A DNA stretch of 64,000 nucleotides from Alopecurus myosuroides (lineage: Eukaryota; Streptophyta; Magnoliopsida; Poales; Poaceae): assembly GCA_028641055.1 (NCBI GenBank), contig CM054058.1, positions 80,536,392 to 80,600,391 of the forward strand, read 5' to 3'. The notes below the pieces were generated by a model. That model saw nothing but the letters and a program-made list of their open reading frames with translations, was not told the DNA's origin and made no database searches. This document shows, in pieces, positions 57,661 to 64,000 of the stretch (position 1 is the stretch's first letter; each line of letters starts with the position of its first letter). The position numbers and the translations under genes were made by a program.

Positions 57661-59164
57661 CATGTGCCTAGAGGGAACCAGCCCATAGGCGCTGGAGGTT
57701 GCTGAACTGTATGTAGACGGAAAACGATGCTAAGTCACATTGATCTCCGGTACCTAAAGCCCCTCGGTTTCAGCTTGCAACAGTTTCATCTCAAATATTG
57801 TATGCATCATACAAAGTAAAAGTTTTTTACTATATTGCATCATTCTTTCAGTTTTCTGGGCAAGGTTGTCCTCTAGAAATTTCAGCGAAATTCAGGAATG
57901 TGGAAATATCAGTGCCACACAGTACCATTTACAGATGATAACATTAGAAGCAGGTTAATTAGAAGCAAATAAGCCTATATAGCAATATCGATGCAAAAAT
58001 ATTGATGCAGGTTAATTAGAAGCAGAGAAAGAAATTCCAAATGTATGTGGGCAAACAAAGCAAAGGCAATGTATTCACAAAGAGAGTTAATAGTAGGGAA
58101 ATCAAAACTGAGTGTACAATAGATTCTAAAAGAACACTTTCTGATCTATTTACCTTTTCCAATATTCTTTTTAAGCAATCAAAACCTTTAAGCGTACATC
58201 ATACATCTTGCACAAGCCAAAGAATATAACCTGCACAAGAAGAACCAACAAAATGTAATTTTAGACACACGACAGTTGGTAACGGCAACTATGTTACCAG
58301 TGGACAAAAATTCCTTGTGGAGTCCAATATCATCACACATCAATGACAACAGTGAGGGGGTGTTTAATCACTTAATATGGCCTAAATTATTTTCAACTGT
58401 AAGCTCATGTTTCTTATTATCTGAATTCATATTATTAATAATAGGAAGTCATGTTTCTTATTTGACTCCAATTCATTCGCATGTTTGAAAGATACAATGG
58501 CTCTAGACATAAATGTAAGATTGTAAGAAGTCCCAGAAATTATATGTTTATCTCCCTCCTAACACCATTTCTACCCAAAGTTTTCCCTTCCTAGGCATCT
58601 AGATATAGAATTACCCCCTCTCTCTCCAAAGCTCCAAAATTCTCCAGATATCATCTCGTGTAGCCATCTATTTATTTAAGGTGGGATGAATGCTAATATA
58701 TAATTAAATGAGTTTGTATATGAATTTTGTCCGGATACACGCGATATGCAATATGTGTGAAATTTCACCGGATTCAAATATGGTCGTGTGATGGAGACGT
58801 TAAATGTATGCAATTTGTTGTGGAATGAAATTGAGTATCCAACTATTGCTGGAATGTTGATTCATTTCCGTCTCGGCATAGTTTGGCACTCCCTAATAAC
58901 CTCCTATTTGTAGAAAGGTCATGCCGAATTTTTTCGTGAATACGACATGAAGTGAAATTTTGGATATGAAAATGAGTTGCCACTTTGCCGAAATGTTGAT
59001 TCATATCTATCTCGGCAAAGTTTGACACTCCTCTAACCTCCAATTTGTAGGAAGGTCATGCCAATTTTTTTCGTGAATATCGATATATATATATTATATA
59101 TATATATATATATTATGTTTGGTTCTAATATTATATTGGCGCGCTCTCGTGGAGGCGACAATTA
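57661..59164. other. unassigned region before the TNP2 remnant
   Basis: No supportable gene. Contains a tandem duplication of about 138 bases (58852-58944 and 58990-59080; both copies carry ATGTTGATTCAT and AGGTCATGCC), and an AT microsatellite at about 59084-59114. It may be the decayed 5' part of the CACTA that follows. Confidence 0.45.
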
Positions 59165-61270
59165 ATGGTGGTCGTTAAGAGTGAACGTATCGTGAATAGT
59201 TACTTGAGACATGAGACAGAAGACATGTTACAAAATGGCCGCAAGGAGATACGATGTCCATGTCGAAAGTGCAAACTAGGGGGCTTGCTCAATCCCTTTA
59301 CCGGAGACTTGCTCAGTCACCTCCTCAGGTATGGTTTCATGGATGGGTATAACAGTGAGTGGATAACTGATGAGGAAGATGATGAAGTCCATGGGGCGGC
59401 GTGGTAGGAAATGATGTGCAACAGGAGAATAACAACGATCGACAAGAACTACAACAGGACCAAGATCAGCCTCATGATACCGCACATGATCATGGAGAAG
59501 ATGCTGAACAAGACGTAGAAGAAGACGAGGACACAGGGACACCCCTAACGGAAGTTGTGTGTGACCCTCATCTGAAAGAACTGCTTTTGAGAAAGACGAC
59601 TAACTCGAGATCTGCTGCTAGAGAGCAATCTAAGCTGGCGCAACTAGAGATAGACTCGAAGACACCGGTGTATGCAGGCTGCGGTCCAGGAGAGTCCCGC
59701 CTGAGAGTGGTGCTCGATGTTCTGCAGATGAAGGCGAGATACAAATGGAGCGACATAAGCGTCGATGCAAGCCTGCATTACTGGCACGATATCCTTCCAG
59801 AGGGAAACACCTGTCCTAAAAGTTGCGATGAGGCCAAGAAAGTCGTGTGCCCCGTTGATTTACCTCACAAAAAATACCATGTGTGCATCAACGATTGCTA
59901 CATTTATTGGAAAGAGGACGCGAATAAAACCATTTGTCCAGTTTGCAACGCCGCTCGATACAAGAAAGGGAAGAAGAAAGCTCCTCGAAAATTTGTGTGG
60001 TACTTTTCGATCATTCCCCGTCTGCAACGGTATTTCGCGGACCGCAAGGAAGCAGAGCTCATGCGCTGGCACGCGAAAAGGAGGAATAAAGTTTTGAAAG
60101 ATCCAAAGCGGAGTGAAAAAGTAAATCTGACACATCCTTCAGATGCAAGTCAATGGAAAGCAATTGACTGTGAATATGCAATGTTCGGGCGGAGGCAAGG
60201 AACATCAGGTTGGGTGTGAGCACCGACGGACTCAATCCGTTTGGCAAACAGAGGAGCATCCATAGCACCTGGCCCGTGTTTGTATGGATGTACAACATCC
60301 CCCCTGGTTGTGCTTGAAGAGGAAGTATATTCACATGAGTATGCTAATTCAAGGGCCGAAAAAACTAGGCAACGACATCAATCTATACCTGAAGCTGCTT
60401 AAAGATGAGCTGGACACGCTATGGGCCGAGGAAGGGGTGAACACATGGGACGCATTCGGTGAACAATATTTCCCAATGAGAGATGTCTTACTCTGTACGG
60501 TTCACGATCTACTCGGCTATGGATATGTGGCGGGCCAGGTGTGCCACAGACATAACGGTTGCGTGAGGTGCATGGATGACCCCATGTTTATGCAACTTCC
60601 GAAAGATCCTGGGTCTTCGAAAACAGTTTTCGTTGGCCATCGAAGGTGGCTACCCAACAAAGACCCGTGGAGAAGGCGAGGAGACGTTTTTAACGGTGAA
60701 GATGAGCTCCGTGGACCTCCACGTAAGAGGCGCGGCAAAGAAATCTACAAGTTGCTGAATGATTGGAAGGAATGCCCAGAGCCGAGAAAGAATGAAAAAG
60801 CGCGAAAACCGCTTCTGGATGTATGGAAGACGAGGTCGATGTTTTAGGACTCGCCATACTGGCCCATTCTCGATACAAATCACTGCCTTGATCTGATGCA
60901 TATCACGAAGAATGTGTTTGAAAGTTTGTTTGGCACGCTGCTCAACATGCCGGAGAGGACCAAAGACGGGGTGAAAGCAAGAAACGACCTGAAATATTTT
61001 GGTATTAGGGTAGATCTTCAGGGGGGACGCCCGAATGATGATGACGACAATCAATCGTGTGATGAGGAGACGGAGGGTCGCAAGGCCAAAAGGGTTAAGA
61101 GGAATGACTATTACTGCCCCCTCCTGCTTCACTCTTAGTCCGGACGAGATCACAAAATTGATGATGTGCCTTCTCGGAGTCAAAGTCCCTAGCGGTTACT
61201 CATGGCTAATAAGCAGATTCGTGGACGCGCAGAAACAAAAGTTTAGCGGGATGAAGTCTCAGAGTGATTT
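59165..61270 (+). pseudogene. CACTA TNP2-type transposase, decayed
   Basis: 5'-truncated. The first frame (59165-59407) holds the C-terminal part of the transposase-associated domain: IRCPCRKCKLGG ... HLLRYGFMDGY. The second (59401-60219) begins the TNP2 domain (SLHYWHDILPEGNTCPKSCD, DCYIYWKEDANKTICPVCNA). It shifts near 60205, from ECEYAMFGRRQ-like sequence into VSTDGLNPFG in another frame, and continues PPWLCLKRKYIHMSMLIQGP, CTVHDLLGYGYVAG and LDLMHITKNVFES (60895-60935), with a TAG at 60845-60847 and more damage beyond. The C-terminal half of TNP2 is missing. TNP2 catalyses cut-and-paste transposition of En/Spm elements; this copy cannot. Confidence 0.88.
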
Positions 61271-61379
61271 GTATGTGTGAATTATAGAAATTACATAAAT
61301 TACATGTATTTGCACCCGTATAGTATAATACCAGGAAAATACAAACTGTTATACGAAAGTAACAAAAAAAATACAAACC

Positions 61380-61611
61380 TGGGAGCCATAGCGCTGGCGA
61401 ACACGGTACCCTACCGCTGGCAAACATACCGCTGGTGAACACAGCGCTGGCGAACACGACCTGGTTCGCCAGCGGTAACATATACTACCGCTGGCGAAGC
61501 GCTGTTCGCCAGCGGTTACCCGCTACCACTGGCGAGCTAGCGCTGGCGAACAGCGCTTCGCCAGCGGTAGCCCATATTGGTTCGTCACTGCTAGGGGTTT
61601 TCCTACTAGTG
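61380..61611 (+). repeat. CACTA right subterminal repeats and terminus
   Basis: Repeated ACCGCTGGCGAA motifs in both orientations (61391-61570) end in GGGGTTTTCCTACTAGTG, the inverse of CACTAGTAGGAAAACCCC. The end at 61611 meets gypsy integrase sequence. No left terminus is visible in the window. Confidence 0.82.
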
Positions 61612-63910
61612 TTAGCAAGGGTTTTTCTAAAATAAAATGAGAACCCCCATCAGTCATAAGATATCTAGGTACGCCAAACCTAGGGAAAATAATGTCTTTA
61701 AGCATTGTTAATGAGGTTTCACCATCAGCACTTTTAGTAGGTATATCTTCTACCCATTTAGTAACATAATCAACAGAAACAAGAATATGAGTATAGCCTT
61801 GTGAAGGAGGGAAAGGACCCATAAAGTCAAATCCCAACAATCAAACGGTTCAATAACAAGAGAATAATTCATAGGCATTTCATTACGTCTAGAAATATTT
61901 CCAACCCTTTGACAGTGATCACAAGATAAAACAAAACTTCTAGCATCTTCAAAGAGAGTAGGCCAATAAACATCTGATTGTAGAACCTTATGTGCAGTTC
62001 TATCTCCAGCGTGATGTCCTCCATAAGCACTACTGTGACATTTTCTCAATATCTCCCGTTGTTCATTTTCAGGAACACATCTTCTCATAGTACCATCAAC
62101 ACCTTCTTTATATAAGTGTCAGCCATCCCAAAAATAATGCCTCAAATCATAGAAGAATTTTCTTCTTTGCTGAGCTGTAAAGGTAGGAGGAAAATACTTC
62201 GAAACAATAAAGTTAGCATAATCAACATACCATGGACTCTCTTGAGAGCTCACTTTTATTGCAGCTAACTGTTCATTAGGAAAACTATCATTAACAAGAA
62301 TAGGGTCATCAGGGATATTTTCTAATCTAGACAGATTATCAGCAACCGGATTTTCAGCACCCTTCCTATCCACAATATGCAAATCAAATTCTTGTAAAAG
62401 AAGCACCTATCTAATATGCCTAGGCTTAGCATCTTTCTTTTCCATTAAGTACTTAATAGCACCATGATCAGTATGAATAGTAACTTTAGAATCAACAGTA
62501 TACTGCCTAAATTTATCGCAAGCAAAAAATACAGCTAGGAATTCTTTTTTAGTGGTAGCATAATTCGTTTGAGCAGCATCAAGAGTTTTACTAGCATAAT
62601 AAATAAAATCTAACTTCTTGTCTATCCGTTGTCCAACAACAACACCTATAGCATAATCACTAGCATCACACATAATTTCAAACGGTAAATTCCAATCAGG
62701 TGGTTGAACAATAGGGGCAGATATTAAAGCCTTCTTTAAAATTTCAAAAGCTTCTCTACAATCTTCATAAAAAAAAGGTACATTCTTTTGAAGAAGATTG
62801 GTAACAGGCTTTGATATTTTAGAGAAATCTTTAATAAACCTTCTATATAAACCCGCATGACCAAGAATACTACAAATACCTTTAACATCCCTGGGACAGG
62901 GCATTTTCTCATTGGCTTCAACTTTAGCTCTATCAACTTCAATGCCTCTTTCAGATATTTTATGTCCAAGAACAATTCCTTCATTAACCATAAAATGGCA
63001 TTTATCCCAGTTAAGAATGAGATTAGTCTCCTCACATCTCTGCAAAACTTTATCAAGATTCTGCAAAAAATTATCAAAAGAAGTTCCATAGACGGAGAAA
63101 TCATCCATGAAGACTTCCACAATTTCTTCACAAAAACCATGAAAGATAGCAGACATGCATCTTTGAAAAGTAGCAGGAGCATTACATAAACCAAAAAGCA
63201 TTCGTCTATAAGCATAGGTTCCATAAGGACATGTGAAAGTTGTTTCTCTTGATCAAGCGCTTTAACAGCAATTTGAGAGAACCCAGAATAACCATCAAGA
63301 AAACAAAAATGAGTTTTCTTAGATAACCTTTCTAACATTTGATCAATAAAAGGTAAAGGATAATGATCTTTCTTAGTGACTTTTTGAACCTTTCTAAAAT
63401 CAATGCACATCCTATAACCAACTACTACTCTTTGAGGAATGAGTTCATTATTTTCATTTGGCACAACAGTCATGCCTCCTTTCTTAGGAACACAATGCAC
63501 ATGACTAACCCATCTACTATCAACAATAGGATAAATAATACCAGCATCAAGGAGCTTCAATACCTCATTTCTTACCACATCCTTCATTTCAGGATTTAAA
63601 CGGCCTTGATGTTCAACAACTGGCTTTGCATCAGGTTCAGTATTAATAGCATGTTGACATATAGCAAGAGAAATCCCCTTCAGATCATCAAGAGTATAAC
63701 CAATAGCACCTCTATGTTTCTTCATTATCACCAATAATCTCTCCTCTTTTTATCAGAAAGTTGAGAACTAATAATAACATGATATAATTTCTTATCATCA
63801 ATATGAGCATATTTAAGATTATCGGGCAAAGGCTTTAAATCAAAAACAGGATCTTCCTTGGGTGGTAATGTTGTACCCAAGTCTTCCACATGTAAATTAT
63901 GTTTCAACAT
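61612..63910 (-). pseudogene. Athila-type gypsy pol: RT, RNase H, integrase
   Basis: Order on the minus strand: pre-RT (LPDNLKYAHIDDKK), RT (DSRWVSHVHCVPKKGG, YRMCIDFRKVQKVTKKDHYP, FCFLDGYSGFSQI, VFMDDFSVYG), RNase H (FEIMCDASDYAIG, TTKKEFLAVFFACDKFRQY), the integrase HHCC finger (HSSAYGGHHAGDRTAHKVL...CDHCQ) and the integrase core with two Asp (LGFDFMGPFPPSQGY, YLMTDGGSHF) but no Glu, lost at the CACTA junction. Breaks: frameshift near 63750, frameshift near 63240, an in-frame TAG near 62408 (TGG to TAG), TGA near 62117 and a frameshift near 61840. The length and order match the Athila lineage. Confidence 0.88.
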
Positions 63911-64000
63911 TGCTGGCTGATGTAGGAAAATCTCATCAATTTAATTCCTTTTTTCCATAAAGACATCACTTTTGTGGTCTTCCATGTATTGCTGCAAGAG
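61612..64000 (-). mobile_element. Athila-type gypsy retrotransposon, partial
   Basis: Minus-strand pol running off the right edge of the window and cut on the left by a CACTA end inside the integrase core. LTRs are not in view. Confidence 0.85.

Overview
This window is nuclear DNA of a large-genome grass. The best fit is the wheat/barley tribe Triticeae, because the copia and gypsy families, the grass-type CACTA termini and an F-box/DUF295 gene all point there. Species assignment from sequence alone is an inference. Almost all of it is nested transposable elements. I see one intact-looking host gene, an F-box/DUF295 gene at 28371-29513 on the minus strand.

Layout. Positions 1-26313 are one minus-strand Angela-lineage (BARE/WIS-type) copia retrotransposon whose 3' LTR runs off the left edge. 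Three insertions have blown it up. A 9861-bp gypsy element sits in its integrase (2519-12379, target duplication CCACA). A 4742-bp giant solo-LTR-like element (16136-20877, AGACT) and a non-autonomous CACTA transposon (21344-25974, TAA) sit in its 5' LTR. The CACTA itself holds a deleted copia element (21432-23584, CTTTT). From 26314 to 32500 come a copia remnant, a LINE-like 3' end, the F-box gene, a poly-G run and a MITE. A plus-strand Angela-type copia fragment with its 3' LTR follows (about 32540-35653). Then come an F-box gene fragment, a LINE reverse transcriptase fragment and tandemly duplicated exon-like sequence (37019-40200). These lie next to the right arm of a second CACTA (terminus at 50654), which is split by a second 9856-bp copy of the same gypsy family (40440-50295, GTGGC, opposite orientation). 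To the right are a large imperfect inverted repeat, a minisatellite, a second giant solo-LTR-like element (53084-57655, AGTTA), a decayed CACTA TNP2 transposase whose right end (61611) interrupts the integrase of an Athila-type gypsy element, and that gypsy pol to the window edge.

The most interesting system is the gypsy family present twice. Both copies encode Gag, protease and reverse transcriptase but share the same loss of RNase H and integrase. In place of these they carry, antisense between pol and the 3' LTR, a six-exon gene with its own TATA box. In the 40-50 kb copy all five GT-AG introns join into one uninterrupted 827-codon frame, with a domain resembling PF04195 (gypsy-type transposon / Transposase_28) followed by a coiled coil. 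In the 2.5-12 kb copy the same gene is broken by several stops. Antisense placement explains how introns survive retrotransposition. Two further family traits are shared: an in-frame UAG between protease and RT, and a Gag frame that opens inside the LTR and reads through the primer binding site.

The giant solo-LTR-like elements also carry a small conserved split reading frame (GC-AG intron, acidic C-terminus) and a tRNA-like box A/box B pair.
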